DNA of 64,000 nucleotides, taken from the NCBI RefSeq assembly GCF_014397115.1, contig NZ_CP060720.1, positions 1,008,001-1,072,000 on the forward strand. The letters are read 5' to 3'. The notes below the pieces were generated by a model that was not told where the DNA came from, ran no database searches, and saw nothing but the letters and a program-made list of their open reading frames with translations. The translations under genes and the position numbers were made by a program. Shown here one piece after another: positions 9,033-17,062 of the stretch. Every line of letters starts with the position of its first letter. The first letter of the stretch is position 1. Source of the DNA: Vagococcus carniphilus (GTDB lineage: Bacteria; Bacillota; Bacilli; Lactobacillales; Vagococcaceae).

Positions 9033-10019
9033 TTATTTATGTAAATCTGGATAAAGTCCTTCAGAAATAGCTTGGATACCATCTAATGTTCTAATACCTG
9101 TTGAGTAAACGTTACTTAGAACCATTGGGTAAACACGTTCATTTTTAACAGCATCTAAATTTTTAAGTGCATCATTTTCAGTAATTGATGTTAAAGCTTG
9201 TTTTTCTTCAATTGATTCACCGTAGTAAACACTGAAGATAACGTCTGGATTTAATTTAACTAATTCTTCTTTTGTAATATTGCCATTTTTGTCTGCTACT
9301 AATTCAGCGCCAACTTGTTGAGCCATATCGCCACCAATACTATCAGCACCATAAATACGGTATTGACCGTCTTTATTAACTTCGAAAATAACAGCAGTCA
9401 CTTTTTCTTTACCTTCAGCAAATTTAATCGCTTTGTCAATTTCTGATTTCATGTCATCGACCATTTTTTGAGCTTTATCTTCAACATCGAAAATTTTACC
9501 AATGTTTAAAATATCTTCATATTCATTTTCTAAAGTGTTAGGAGTTTTAACACCACTATTTTGAGACATGTAAGTATTAGTATCACGATCCATCCAGAAA
9601 TCAATATCACCTAGAGTATCTGGACCAAAATAAGAATACCAACTAAAAATAAAATCAGGATTCAAGCTTAATACTTCTTCTTTACTAGGTGCTTTATCAT
9701 AATATTTAACTTTTTTGAAAGCATCTTTGAATTCTGGTTTAACATCTGTATCTAATTGAGACGCAGCAACCATTTTATCTTCTAAACCTAAAGCTAACAT
9801 AATTTCGATTGGGCTTTGATATACAGCAACAACTTTTTCAGGAACTTTTTTAAAAGTTTGTTCTACTGGTTTTTTTTCGTAGTTGTAAGTCGTAATAACA
9901 GTTGATTCACTGTTACCTTTTGATGATTCTTTCGTTGATTCAGTTTTTGAATCATTTGCTCCACACCCAGTAAAGATAAGTGCAGTTACTGCTAACATGC
10001 CTAATAATTTCTTTTTCAT
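9033..10019 (-). CDS. btuF: Substrate-binding lipoprotein of the cobalamin-type ABC importer
   Basis: This is a class III periplasmic-binding-type lipoprotein (PF01497 fold) of 328 residues. The signal peptide ends in a lipobox LIFTGC, with C19 as the lipidated cysteine, followed by a Ser/Lys/Thr-rich linker and the binding domain (VPEKVVAVYQSPIEIMLALG and NPDVIFSVYYG). The ORF extends further upstream to 10106, but the ATG at 10019 has AGGAGA correctly spaced and begins the signal peptide. Its ATG overlaps the stop of the methyltransferase gene by one base (TAATG), so translation is coupled. Confidence 0.85.
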   Translation of the reverse strand: MKKKLLGMLAVTALIFTGCGANDSKTESTKESSKGNSESTVITTYNYEKKPVEQTFKKVPEKVVAVYQSPIEIMLALGLEDKMVAASQLDTDVKPEFKDAFKKVKYYDKAPSKEEVLSLNPDFIFSWYSYFGPDTLGDIDFWMDRDTNTYMSQNSGVKTPNTLENEYEDILNIGKIFDVEDKAQKMVDDMKSEIDKAIKFAEGKEKVTAVIFEVNKDGQYRIYGADSIGGDMAQQVGAELVADKNGNITKEELVKLNPDVIFSVYYGESIEEKQALTSITENDALKNLDAVKNERVYPMVLSNVYSTGIRTLDGIQAISEGLYPDLHK

Positions 10020-10966
10020 TATAAATCTCCTTTGTTTTTTAAAATAATAATTTCTTTTTTTACTAATGGATTTGAAGTCGCTAATGGATAACCGCCGTCT
10101 GTCCAATTTTGCAGAGGATGATCTGTTTTAATTTTTCCTTCCTTTGGAAAAGTTAAGGCATCTTTAAACTCCAATGATTTTGGTAGATGGCTAAGCATTG
10201 ATTCAAGAGAAACGGTTGGAAGTGTTCGACTTACCATACTTCTTTCTTTTGAAACACCATCACGGAATAACTCAAATACATGATGATAGGTAAAATATTG
10301 TTGTGAAACTGAAATAGTACTTTCTAAGATGATTTCTCTTCTTAAATCAAGATCTTTTTTTCTCAATGTTTGATGCGATTTAGTTGCTGTCATTGTTTCA
10401 ATCCATAAGAATCCATTTGGTGTCAAAAGAGATGAAAGCATGGCTAGACATTCGATTTCATTTCTTTGATAAATTAATTCTTGATAGGTTGAATCGGTTA
10501 GTAAGATGACATCAAATTTTTTCTCTAGTGATAAAGAAAAAATGTCTCCTTCTATTAGTTCGAAGGCAGATGTTTCACACCATTTTTGTTTTTGTAGTAG
10601 TGAAACAAAATCACTACTTCTTTCAACACTAGTTACTTGAAAACCTTGGGATACTAAAGGATAAGCGGCTCTTCCTAAGCCAGAACCAATCTCAAGAATG
10701 CTAGGTGAATCTATTCCTGATTGCTTTAAATAAGATAAAAAGAAATCAATGTGCCATTTACCTGAAAAGGCAAAATAATAATTTGCTTCTAAGTTTCTAT
10801 ATTCAGGAAACATCACATGGTATCGGCTCAAATCTCTCATTTGACAACGGTTACACAAAGAGTCACACAATTCATTAAGAGGTGTCTCAGGAGGTACACC
10901 GTTTTTACAATCGCCTTCTTTTTCATCATAAATAAAGTGACAAGTATCACAAAAATATTTACGCAT
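10019..10966 (-). CDS. Rubredoxin-like domain fused to a class I SAM methyltransferase
   Basis: This 315-residue protein is the first gene of the riboswitch-controlled operon. Residues 1-42 look like rubredoxin: C6-x2-C9 and C38-x2-C41 with the intervening IYDEKEGD and NGVPPETPL stretches, close to the C6/C9/C39/C42 spacing of classical rubredoxin. Two extra cysteines are at 20 and 34. The glycine after each CxxC and the usual tryptophan are missing. From about residue 60 a Rossmann methyltransferase follows, with motif I ILEIGSGLG at 90-98 and FDVILLTD further on. The substrate is unknown. Operon context suggests a job in corrinoid handling, which is inference. Confidence 0.75.
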   Translation of the reverse strand: MRKYFCDTCHFIYDEKEGDCKNGVPPETPLNELCDSLCNRCQMRDLSRYHVMFPEYRNLEANYYFAFSGKWHIDFFLSYLKQSGIDSPSILEIGSGLGRAAYPLVSQGFQVTSVERSSDFVSLLQKQKWCETSAFELIEGDIFSLSLEKKFDVILLTDSTYQELIYQRNEIECLAMLSSLLTPNGFLWIETMTATKSHQTLRKKDLDLRREIILESTISVSQQYFTYHHVFELFRDGVSKERSMVSRTLPTVSLESMLSHLPKSLEFKDALTFPKEGKIKTDHPLQNWTDGGYPLATSNPLVKKEIIILKNKGDL

Positions 10967-11012
10967 CTACTGTAAACTCCTTTCTTTCGTAATTGGTTTT
11001 TAGATAGATTCA

Positions 11013-11048
11013 GACAAAAAAAAGACATTCTAGTTATTAGAATGCCTT
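11013..11048 (-). terminator. Intrinsic terminator of the cobalamin riboswitch expression platform
   Basis: Read on the minus strand, AAGGCATTCT and AGAATGTCTT form a near-perfect stem around a short loop, followed by a run of eight T. It lies between the aptamer and the first gene of the operon, where a transcription-terminating riboswitch needs it. Confidence 0.85.
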
Positions 11049-11114
11049 GTGAAAAGAAACCAGTATATACGGATCTTTAAACAAGACAATTCCCCAATCG
11101 AATTATCTGAAGGT

Positions 11115-11248
11115 TATGTAAAAAAGGTATTCTGACTCAACTTCATTCTACTTTCTCGCCTTCTCTTTCGATGGCTCTTGAGATTTCGTCCGTTATACAG
11201 AAGAAAGGGGCTGTCGAGGGTTCTCACCTCATTCCCATTTTTCACATA
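11115..11248 (-). promoter_or_regulatory. Cobalamin riboswitch controlling the btu operon
   Basis: On the minus strand the leader shows the cobalamin aptamer: GGGAATGAGGTGAGAACCC, then CGACAGCCCC with CTGTATAACGGA, and near the 3' end GAGTCAGAATACC as the counterpart of the GCCAGGA-ACC element. Arms TATGTGAAAAA and TTTTTTACATA at the two ends form an excellent P1 stem. That sets the limits given here. A terminator follows, so B12 binding should stop transcription of the methyltransferase and transporter genes. The primary sequence departs from the commonest aptamer consensus in several places, so a covariance-model search would be the decisive check. Confidence 0.87.
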
Positions 11249-11263
11249 TACTATCACGTGATT

Positions 11264-11292
11264 ATAGTAACAAAATCAGAATAACTCTGCAA
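11264..11292 (-). promoter_or_regulatory. Promoter of the btu riboswitch leader
   Basis: On the minus strand TTGCAG and TACTAT are 17 nt apart, upstream of the aptamer. An overlapping TATAAT would give a 20-nt spacer. The -35 box lies inside a dyad, AACTC-N5-GAGTT (11283-11297), that could be an operator. Confidence 0.6.
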
Positions 11293-11412
11293 GAGTTAAT
11301 TGAGAATTGTTATTACACTGCCATAAATAGTTGAAAAAGACCTTATTTATATAATAAAAAAGATAACAAACTTTTTTTTTTTAGATTAAACTTAGTGAAT
11401 ATTTAATAATTC

Positions 11413-11440
11413 TTGAATTTTAAGTAATTTATGCTATGAT
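11413..11440 (+). promoter_or_regulatory. Extended -10 promoter of the ABC-F leader
   Basis: TTGAAT and TATGAT are separated by 16 nt, and a TGC just before the -10 box makes it an extended -10 promoter. It would start a transcript a few bases later that covers the leader peptide, the attenuator and the ABC-F gene. Confidence 0.7.
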
Positions 11441-11471
11441 TTAGTTAATAATTTATCAAGGAGGAATAGAC

Positions 11472-11537
11472 ATGCCTGGAAGAATTCGAATTGCGTTTTC
11501 AAGACTAACAAATCAATCAAATAATGTAAAAGTCTAG
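11472..11537 (+). CDS. 21-residue leader peptide upstream of the ABC-F gene
   Basis: A short ORF of 21 codons starts at an ATG preceded by the strong site AAGGAGGAA at correct spacing, and ends in TAG. It encodes a basic peptide beginning MPGRIRIAFSRL and ending NNVKV. An intrinsic terminator follows 52 nt later, then the resistance-type ABC-F gene. This is the usual architecture of antibiotic-induced attenuation, in which a drug-stalled ribosome on the leader prevents the terminator from forming. The peptide probably has no function apart from stalling. The inducing drug cannot be deduced. Confidence 0.7.
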   Translation: MPGRIRIAFSRLTNQSNNVKV

Positions 11538-11588
11538 CAATGTGGCATTTTTTAAGGATACATGTTTATTTTTATCTATCTAAAATGT

Positions 11589-11618
11589 GAAGAGGCACGC
11601 TACGGCTGTCTCTTTTTT
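11589..11618 (+). terminator. Attenuator terminator before the ABC-F gene
   Basis: AGAGGCA and TGTCTCT pair around the loop CGCTACGGC and are followed by six T. It stands between the leader peptide and the ABC-F start, so it should limit expression unless transcription is antiterminated. Confidence 0.82.
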
Positions 11619-11661
11619 GTGTTCTTTTTTACTGCGTTAGACTCGAATGGAGAACGTAATA

Positions 11662-13131
11662 ATGAAAGAATTAGTATTAACAATTGAAGATTTAAATGTA
11701 GTTTATGGTACGAAAACCGTACTAGAAATTGAAAAACTGATGGTTTATCAACATGAAAGAATAGGTATTATCGGAAATAATGGTGAAGGGAAATCTACTT
11801 TATTAAAAGCTATTGAGGGAAGATTGCCTGAAGGAAAAGGTAGTGTTAACTCTCAAATTGAATTTTCTTATTTTGATCAGTTAAATCACACAGAAAAGCC
11901 AATGAATGGTGAAGTGAATGAAGAGATATTAAGTCGATTTTCTGTGCCAGATTATTCTATTGAAAAAATGAGCGGAGGAGAAAAAGCCAAATATAATCTA
12001 GCTTATATCTTATCCGAATATAAAGAAGGCTTGATTTTAGATGAACCTACGACTCACTTAGATCAAAGAAGTATTTCCTATTTAATAGAAGAATTACGAT
12101 TTTTTTATGGAACACTATTATTTGTCAGTCATGATCGCTATTTTTTAAATGAATTAGCGACTAAGATTTGGGAAATATCGGATGGTAAAGTAAAAGAATA
12201 TAGCGGAAACTTTGAAGACTATCGTCGTCAAAAAGATTTAGAAGTGATGGAAAAGAAAAAGACTTATGAAAATTACGAAAATCAGAAGAAAAGTTTAGAA
12301 AAATCTATCGAAAAAAGCAAACAGCAAGTTGATAAACTGACTCAAAATAGGAAGAAAAATACAAAGAAACAGATTAAACCAAGTCGATTGTCCTCATCGA
12401 AACAAAAAGATACGGTTCAAAAAAGTATTCAAAAAAATGTGAAAACATTAGAAAAAAGATTATCTGGTTTAGAAGTGGTGACAAGTGAGGGAAATGAAAA
12501 GCATATTAGTTTTCCAAAAACTAAATTTGAGATGCTTCATAATGATTTTCCAATCAAAGGTGATAAAGTAACTCTAGTAAATGAGAATAAAGTATTAGTT
12601 GAAGATGTAGATTTTCAATTTGAAAAGGGTAAAAAAATTGCTATTGTTGGGGAGAACGGATCAGGAAAAACAACTTTTCTTGACGCGATTTTAGAAGCAA
12701 AAGAAGGAATATCCGTTTCATCTAAAGCGTTCATTTCAGTCTATGAGCAACTAGCTTATCAATTGAATCATAATGAATCAGTCATTACTTACTTGATGAA
12801 TCAAACAGATTATAAAGAAGCAGTTGTTCGAAGTATTCTACACAAAATTGGGTTTACTCAAAATGAATTGACTAAACGCTACAATGTTTTAAGTGGAGGA
12901 GAACGGACGAGAGTTTCTCTAGCTTTGACAATGCTTAGGCCTTCTAATATTTTAATTTTAGATGAACCAACCAATTTTGTAGACTTAAGAACAATAGAAG
13001 CTTTAGAAAGTTTGATCCAAAGTTATCCAGGAACAGTACTCTTCACCTCTCACGATAAGACCTTTATTCAAAATACGGCAGAGGTTGTCTATGAAATTTC
13101 AAATAAAAAAATAGTTAGAATCAATAATTAA
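11662..13131 (+). CDS. ABC-F ribosomal protection protein, Msr/Vga-like
   Basis: This is a cytosolic twin-ATPase ABC-F protein without membrane segments. Domain 1 has Walker A GNNGEGKST, signature MSGGEKAK and Walker B LILDEPTTHLD. Domain 2 has GENGSGKTT, LSGGERTR and LILDEPTNFVD. Between them lies a charged, lysine-rich linker of about 80 residues (about 195-280), the antibiotic resistance domain that reaches into the ribosome. The sequence resembles the Msr(C)/Vga group more than Lsa. The ATG at 11662 has GGAG 9 nt upstream. The upstream ATG at 11647 overlaps that site. The leader peptide and attenuator support drug-inducible ribosome protection. The drug spectrum is unknown. Confidence 0.85.
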   Translation: MKELVLTIEDLNVVYGTKTVLEIEKLMVYQHERIGIIGNNGEGKSTLLKAIEGRLPEGKGSVNSQIEFSYFDQLNHTEKPMNGEVNEEILSRFSVPDYSIEKMSGGEKAKYNLAYILSEYKEGLILDEPTTHLDQRSISYLIEELRFFYGTLLFVSHDRYFLNELATKIWEISDGKVKEYSGNFEDYRRQKDLEVMEKKKTYENYENQKKSLEKSIEKSKQQVDKLTQNRKKNTKKQIKPSRLSSSKQKDTVQKSIQKNVKTLEKRLSGLEVVTSEGNEKHISFPKTKFEMLHNDFPIKGDKVTLVNENKVLVEDVDFQFEKGKKIAIVGENGSGKTTFLDAILEAKEGISVSSKAFISVYEQLAYQLNHNESVITYLMNQTDYKEAVVRSILHKIGFTQNELTKRYNVLSGGERTRVSLALTMLRPSNILILDEPTNFVDLRTIEALESLIQSYPGTVLFTSHDKTFIQNTAEVVYEISNKKIVRINN

Positions 13132-13148
13132 AAGCTACTAAATAGTAC

Positions 13149-13177
13149 AGAGGCTGACAAGCACGTCAGCCTCATTT
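13149..13177 (+). terminator. Rho-independent terminator after the ABC-F gene
   Basis: A perfect stem GAGGCTGAC/GTCAGCCTC with loop AAGCAC is followed by five T. It lies between convergent genes and may also serve the MocR gene, though the minus-strand T-run is poor. Confidence 0.85.
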
Positions 13178-13186
13178 TTGTGTCAT

Positions 13187-14521
13187 CTATTTATTTTGAA
13201 TAGATTCATAGACATCAACAATTTTAGCAAGGCCTGTTTCAATTTGTTCCGTATTGACGTTAAATAATTCAAGTCCATAGACGTTTTGTTTATTTGACGT
13301 ATTATTTAAAAAATGACGGTTCATATCATCCAATTTTATTTGTTGGTTTATTAACTCTTTTTCAAAAGAAGAAGGACTAATAATAGAAGGTAATGTTAAA
13401 AATGCTTTGCTAGATTTAAAATTATCTGTATTAAAAAGTTTTAGATCTCGATAATTTTGTGATGCTTGAATGAATGCTTGATTTCTCTTTTCTTGTAAAA
13501 GTTGTGTTTGTTTGATGTGTTGATCAAATAAGCCCGACTTTATATAAAGATTTAAAGCTGCTTGAGAAAACATAGCACTGTCTATTTCAAGGAGCGCTCT
13601 GTATTGTTGAAAAGAAGAAACCAATTGACTTGGTAAAAGGCAAGCACCAATTCTTAATCCTGGAAACATAATTTTAGAAAAACTCTTTAAATAAATAACA
13701 TGCTCTGACGTATCATAAAAATGAAGAGGTTGATTAGTAGAGTCTGTTACGTAATCAGCTAAATAATCATCTTCAATGATATAAACATCATATTTTTGAG
13801 CAAGTTGAACTAATTTCTTCTTTTCACTCTCAGAATAAGATAAACCAAGAGGACTAGATAATCGAGTGGTTGTATAAAAAAACTTAATAGAATGTTCCTT
13901 AAAGTAAAATTCTAATTTTTCCCAATCTATTCCTTGAGCATTTCGGTCAATTGTTAAAAAAGGTAAATTTTCAAGTTTTAGCAAATCTAGCATTAAATGA
14001 TAAGTTGGCATCTCAATAAGTATTTGATTTTTCTTATTTGGAAAAGTTAAACGACTTAAGATAAAAAGGGCTTGTTGGATCCCAGTTGTAATAAATAAAT
14101 TTTCTTTTTTAACATAGAGTTGCTGTGTTGAAAACCAAGATTGTAACGTTTGGATTAATTCTGGTAAACCTTGGGATTTTCCATATCTAAAGAATTCTTC
14201 TTTATAATTTTCTGTTGCTTTTTTTAGGCACCATTGAAATTCACTATAAGGGAAAGTGATACAATTCGCTTTTGAGGATGTAAAATCAATGACACCATTT
14301 TTAGAGATTTCAGGAATTGTATGGGTTTTTTGAAGAACGTAATAGCCGCTTCTATCTTTAGAATAGAGTAAGTTTTCTTCTATTAGAAGATGTAAAGCTT
14401 TCTTTATTGTTTCTAGGCTACATTGATGAGTACTAGCTAAATTTCTTAAAGAAGGAATTTTTTCTCCTTCCTGATAATGATCATTTTGAATATCGCATTT
14501 TATTTTAGAATAAACAGTCAT
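13187..14521 (-). CDS. MocR/PdxR-type GntR regulator with aminotransferase domain
   Basis: This 444-residue transcription factor has an N-terminal winged helix (residues 1 to about 65, including GEKIPSLRNLASTHQCSLETIKKAL) joined to a fold-type I aminotransferase domain. The PLP-binding lysine is probably the one in IYLKSFSKIMFPGLRIG. MocR proteins sense PLP, amines or amino acids and usually control a neighbouring transporter or enzyme gene. Here the gene is divergent from the disrupted EamA exporter gene, and a perfect 14-bp palindrome lies between them. A stop codon just upstream fixes the start. The ribosome-binding site AGGAGAGG is 13 nt away, which is rather far. Confidence 0.82.
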   Translation of the reverse strand: MTVYSKIKCDIQNDHYQEGEKIPSLRNLASTHQCSLETIKKALHLLIEENLLYSKDRSGYYVLQKTHTIPEISKNGVIDFTSSKANCITFPYSEFQWCLKKATENYKEEFFRYGKSQGLPELIQTLQSWFSTQQLYVKKENLFITTGIQQALFILSRLTFPNKKNQILIEMPTYHLMLDLLKLENLPFLTIDRNAQGIDWEKLEFYFKEHSIKFFYTTTRLSSPLGLSYSESEKKKLVQLAQKYDVYIIEDDYLADYVTDSTNQPLHFYDTSEHVIYLKSFSKIMFPGLRIGACLLPSQLVSSFQQYRALLEIDSAMFSQAALNLYIKSGLFDQHIKQTQLLQEKRNQAFIQASQNYRDLKLFNTDNFKSSKAFLTLPSIISPSSFEKELINQQIKLDDMNRHFLNNTSNKQNVYGLELFNVNTEQIETGLAKIVDVYESIQNK

Positions 14522-14546
14522 ATATTTTATGTTAAACCTCTCCTAA

Positions 14547-14560
14547 CTGTACCGGTACAG
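14547..14560. promoter_or_regulatory. Palindromic operator candidate between mocR and eamA
   Basis: CTGTACCGGTACAG is a perfect 14-bp inverted repeat in the 109-nt divergent intergenic region. It is a likely binding site for the MocR regulator encoded alongside. Confidence 0.55.
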
Positions 14561-14630
14561 ATTGTATACGAAGTCATTGTATCTATTTAAAGAAGAAACT
14601 ACAATCAATATAGAAAGGAAGATTAAAAAA

Positions 14631-15460
14631 ATGAAAGAACAAATTAAGGCTCACGTAGCTATTTTGATACAAGTTAGTATTATTGGGTTATCCTATCTTT
14701 TTGTGAAGGAGGGCTTAGGGTACGCAGATCCAATGACTCAACTATCTCATCGATTTATTATTGCAAGTATTGGTATTTGGATATTAAGACTAATTTTGCC
14801 TCATAATAAGTTGTTAACGAAGGAAGTAATAAAAGATTTACTTCCTTTAGGAATATTTTATCCGGTTCTCTTTTTTTCATTACAAACATTGTCTCTATCT
14901 TATATAACAACACTTGAAGCGGGAATTATTAGTGCGACAATACCTATAATCATTATGATTCTGGCTATTGTGATGTTAAAGGAGAAACCAAATGCTAAAC
15001 AAAAGTTAGTTGTTATCCTATCTTTTGGTGCAGTTATTTATATTAATTTAAAGGGACAAGGAACGGCTGTAGAGTTTAGTTTATTTGGAACTAGTTTAAT
15101 GTTTTTATCTGCATTATCATCTGGACTATATACTATTACAGCTAAGAAAGTATCTGTAAAATATGAAACAATTGATATGACAACTTTCATGTTAACTTTT
15201 GGAATGATTGTCTTTACCACTATTTCTTTTTTACAACATATTTTAGGTTTTACCAAAACGAGTTATTTTGAACCCTTAGTGCATAGTCCATACATGATTG
15301 CTGTGTTGTACTTAGGATTACTATCTTCTTTAGGAAGTGCTTTTTTATCCAACTATGCAATTCATCATGTTAATGCATCAACTATTGGCTTATTCTCTAA
15401 TTTATCTCCTGTCATTACCATTCTTGCAGGAATTCTTATCTTAGGTGAGCCTATTTATTC
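14631..15460 (+). pseudogene. EamA/DMT-family exporter, 5' part, interrupted by an IS element
   Basis: This encodes a drug/metabolite transporter with ten expected membrane helices in two EamA repeats. I start at the ATG at 14631 after GAAAGGAAG. An earlier in-frame ATG at 14562 has no ribosome-binding site. The reading frame is intact through GEPIYS and is then cut by an insertion sequence after codon 276. As it stands, translation runs into the IS for three residues and stops at 15470, giving 279 residues without the last helix. Removing the IS and one target copy restores an in-frame 300-residue protein. The substrate is unknown. The MocR neighbour hints at an amino-acid-like compound. Confidence 0.85.
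15453..15460. repeat. Target-site duplication, left copy
   Basis: ATTTATTC here is repeated exactly at the other end of the IS element. An 8-bp duplication is typical of IS256-family insertion. Confidence 0.88.
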
Positions 15461-16789
15461 GATAGCGTAAAATATTTTGTGTAAATAGAAATTTTAGGTA
15501 GATAAAAAGAAAGTCCATTCTGTAAAATTAAAGTTACCACAACCGAAATTTTATAGGAGGACTTTCTCATGACTAATTTTACTACAGAAATTATGGAAAC
15601 ACTAATCAATAAAGGTGATTTGGATGACTTATTCCGTCGTCATCTAGAATTAGCTATCAATACACTGCTACAAGCTGAATTAACGGCTTTTCTTGATTAT
15701 GAGAAATATGATCGCACTGGTTTTAATTCAGGTAATTCCCGAAATGGGAATTATTCTCGTTCATTTAAAACAGAGTATGGAGAATTAAATTTGGCAATTC
15801 CTAGAGATAGAAATGGAGAGTTTTCTCAACAAACGTTGCCTGCTTATAAAAGAAGTAACGACTCTTTAGAAACCACCATTATCCAATTATTTCAAAAAGG
15901 AATCACTATGTCTGAAATCTCTGAGTTGATTGAAAAAATGTATGGTCATTACTATACACCACAAACCATTTCCAATATCACTCAAATAGTATCTGAAGAT
16001 GTTGTTGCTTTTAAAGAAAGGTCCTTAGAATCCCAATACTCAATCATTTTTATGGATGCTACTCACATTCCTTTAAAAAGACAAACTGTCTCAAAAGAAG
16101 CTGTATATATTGTCATAGGTATCCGACTGGATGGGACCAAAGAGGTTCTTGGGTTTAGTATTGCTCCAACTGAGTCTTCGTATGTTTGGAAAGAAATACT
16201 TCAAGACCTAAAAGACCGTGGTTTAGAAGAGGTTTTATTAGTCGTAACTGATGGTTTAAGCGGCATTGACGATAGTATCCATAGTATTTATCCAAATGCT
16301 CAATTTCAACAATGTTGTGTCCATATCTCTAGAAATATTGCTCATAAGGTTCGTGTTAGTGATCGACAAGAAGTCTGTAATGATTTTAAATTGGTTTATC
16401 AAGCAGCTTCAAAAGAAGAAGCTATGAATCAAATAAGTTTTATGATAGATAAATGGAAAAAGCAGTATCCACGAGTAGTTAAATTACTCATGAATCCTGC
16501 TATATTAACCTTTTATAATTTTCCTCCATCAATCAGAAGAACCATTTATTCAACTAACTTGATTGAAGGTTTTAACAAACAATTAAAGAAATATACAAAA
16601 AGAAAAGAACAATTCCCTAATGAAGAATCTCTAGAGAGATTCTTAGTTTCTCAATTCAACAACTATAATCAGAAATTTTTGTGTCGGATTCATAAAGGTT
16701 TTAAAGAAATACAAGATACATTAGAATCAATGTTTTAACTTAACCGACAGAATGGTTTTTTCCATTTACACATAATTCTTGACGCAACC
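15461..16789 (+). mobile_element. Complete IS256-family insertion sequence, 1,329 bp
   Basis: The element is bounded by imperfect inverted repeats of about 31 bp. The left end starts GATAGCGTAAAATATTTTG. The right end, read inward, starts GGTTGCGTCAAGAATTATG. Both continue GTGTAAAT-GAAA, with 23 of 31 positions matching. ATTTATTC is duplicated at each side. It contains one full-length transposase gene. The clean ends, intact transposase and perfect target duplication indicate a recent insertion. It sits in the 3' end of the EamA gene and is the only IS visible in this window. Confidence 0.92.
15569..16738 (+). CDS. IS256-family transposase
   Basis: This 389-residue transposase of the mutator/IS256 family catalyses copy-out/paste-in transposition. 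The acidic catalytic residues are recognisable: D in IIFMDATHIPLKR, D in LLVVTDGLSGID, and E in STNLIEGFNKQLKKYTKRK. The CCVHISRN motif near residue 250 is also typical. The N-terminal region up to about residue 100 carries the DNA-binding part. The ATG has TAGGAGGAC upstream. The length and all motifs look complete, so it is probably active. Confidence 0.94.
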   Translation: MTNFTTEIMETLINKGDLDDLFRRHLELAINTLLQAELTAFLDYEKYDRTGFNSGNSRNGNYSRSFKTEYGELNLAIPRDRNGEFSQQTLPAYKRSNDSLETTIIQLFQKGITMSEISELIEKMYGHYYTPQTISNITQIVSEDVVAFKERSLESQYSIIFMDATHIPLKRQTVSKEAVYIVIGIRLDGTKEVLGFSIAPTESSYVWKEILQDLKDRGLEEVLLVVTDGLSGIDDSIHSIYPNAQFQQCCVHISRNIAHKVRVSDRQEVCNDFKLVYQAASKEEAMNQISFMIDKWKKQYPRVVKLLMNPAILTFYNFPPSIRRTIYSTNLIEGFNKQLKKYTKRKEQFPNEESLERFLVSQFNNYNQKFLCRIHKGFKEIQDTLESMF

Positions 16790-16797
16790 ATTTATTC
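16790..16797. repeat. Target-site duplication, right copy
   Basis: This is the second copy of ATTTATTC, directly after the right end of the IS256-family element. Confidence 0.88.
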
Positions 16798-16870
16798 TTA
16801 TCAAATAATCGGAATTTTGATTATTCTAGGTTCTATTATTGGATTAAATGTTGGACAACTGAGGAAATAA
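16798..16870 (+). pseudogene. EamA exporter, severed 3' end
   Basis: After the right target copy the original EamA frame resumes with YQIIGILIILGSIIGLNVGQ and ends at TAA. These 24 residues form the last membrane helix of the exporter. Joined to the 5' part they give 903 nt, exactly 301 codons. There is no start signal, so this fragment is not expected to be translated. Confidence 0.82.
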
Positions 16871-16873
16871 AAT

Positions 16874-16911
16874 GAAAAAGAGTATTCTATTAATAGAATA
16901 ACTCTTTTTTA
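16874..16911 (+). terminator. Rho-independent terminator after eamA
   Basis: AAAAGAGT-ATTCTAT and ATAGAAT-AACTCTTTT form a long stem followed by a T-run, right after the original EamA stop codon. About 220 nt of AT-rich leader to preT follow. Apart from the sites listed separately I see nothing coding there. Confidence 0.85.
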
Positions 16912-17062
16912 ATTATAATAATTCTAATTAATGGACACTTTTTATTTATTATTTAAAATAGTTATTGTAAAAAAGAGGATAAAAAGGTAAAATAGACATA
17001 TATTATAATAGTATTTGCAAATAATTTATAATCGTTCTAAACAATATTTTTTTAAGTATACA

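Noticed and set aside
7196..10019. Reading the ABC importer as an iron-siderophore or haem system
   Set aside because: The proteins alone would allow it, but the cobalamin riboswitch at the head of the operon and the B12 enzymes nearby make corrinoids more likely.
10020..10106. N-terminal extension of the binding protein (29 residues)
   Set aside because: It lies inside the methyltransferase frame. The signal peptide and ribosome-binding site clearly begin at 10019.
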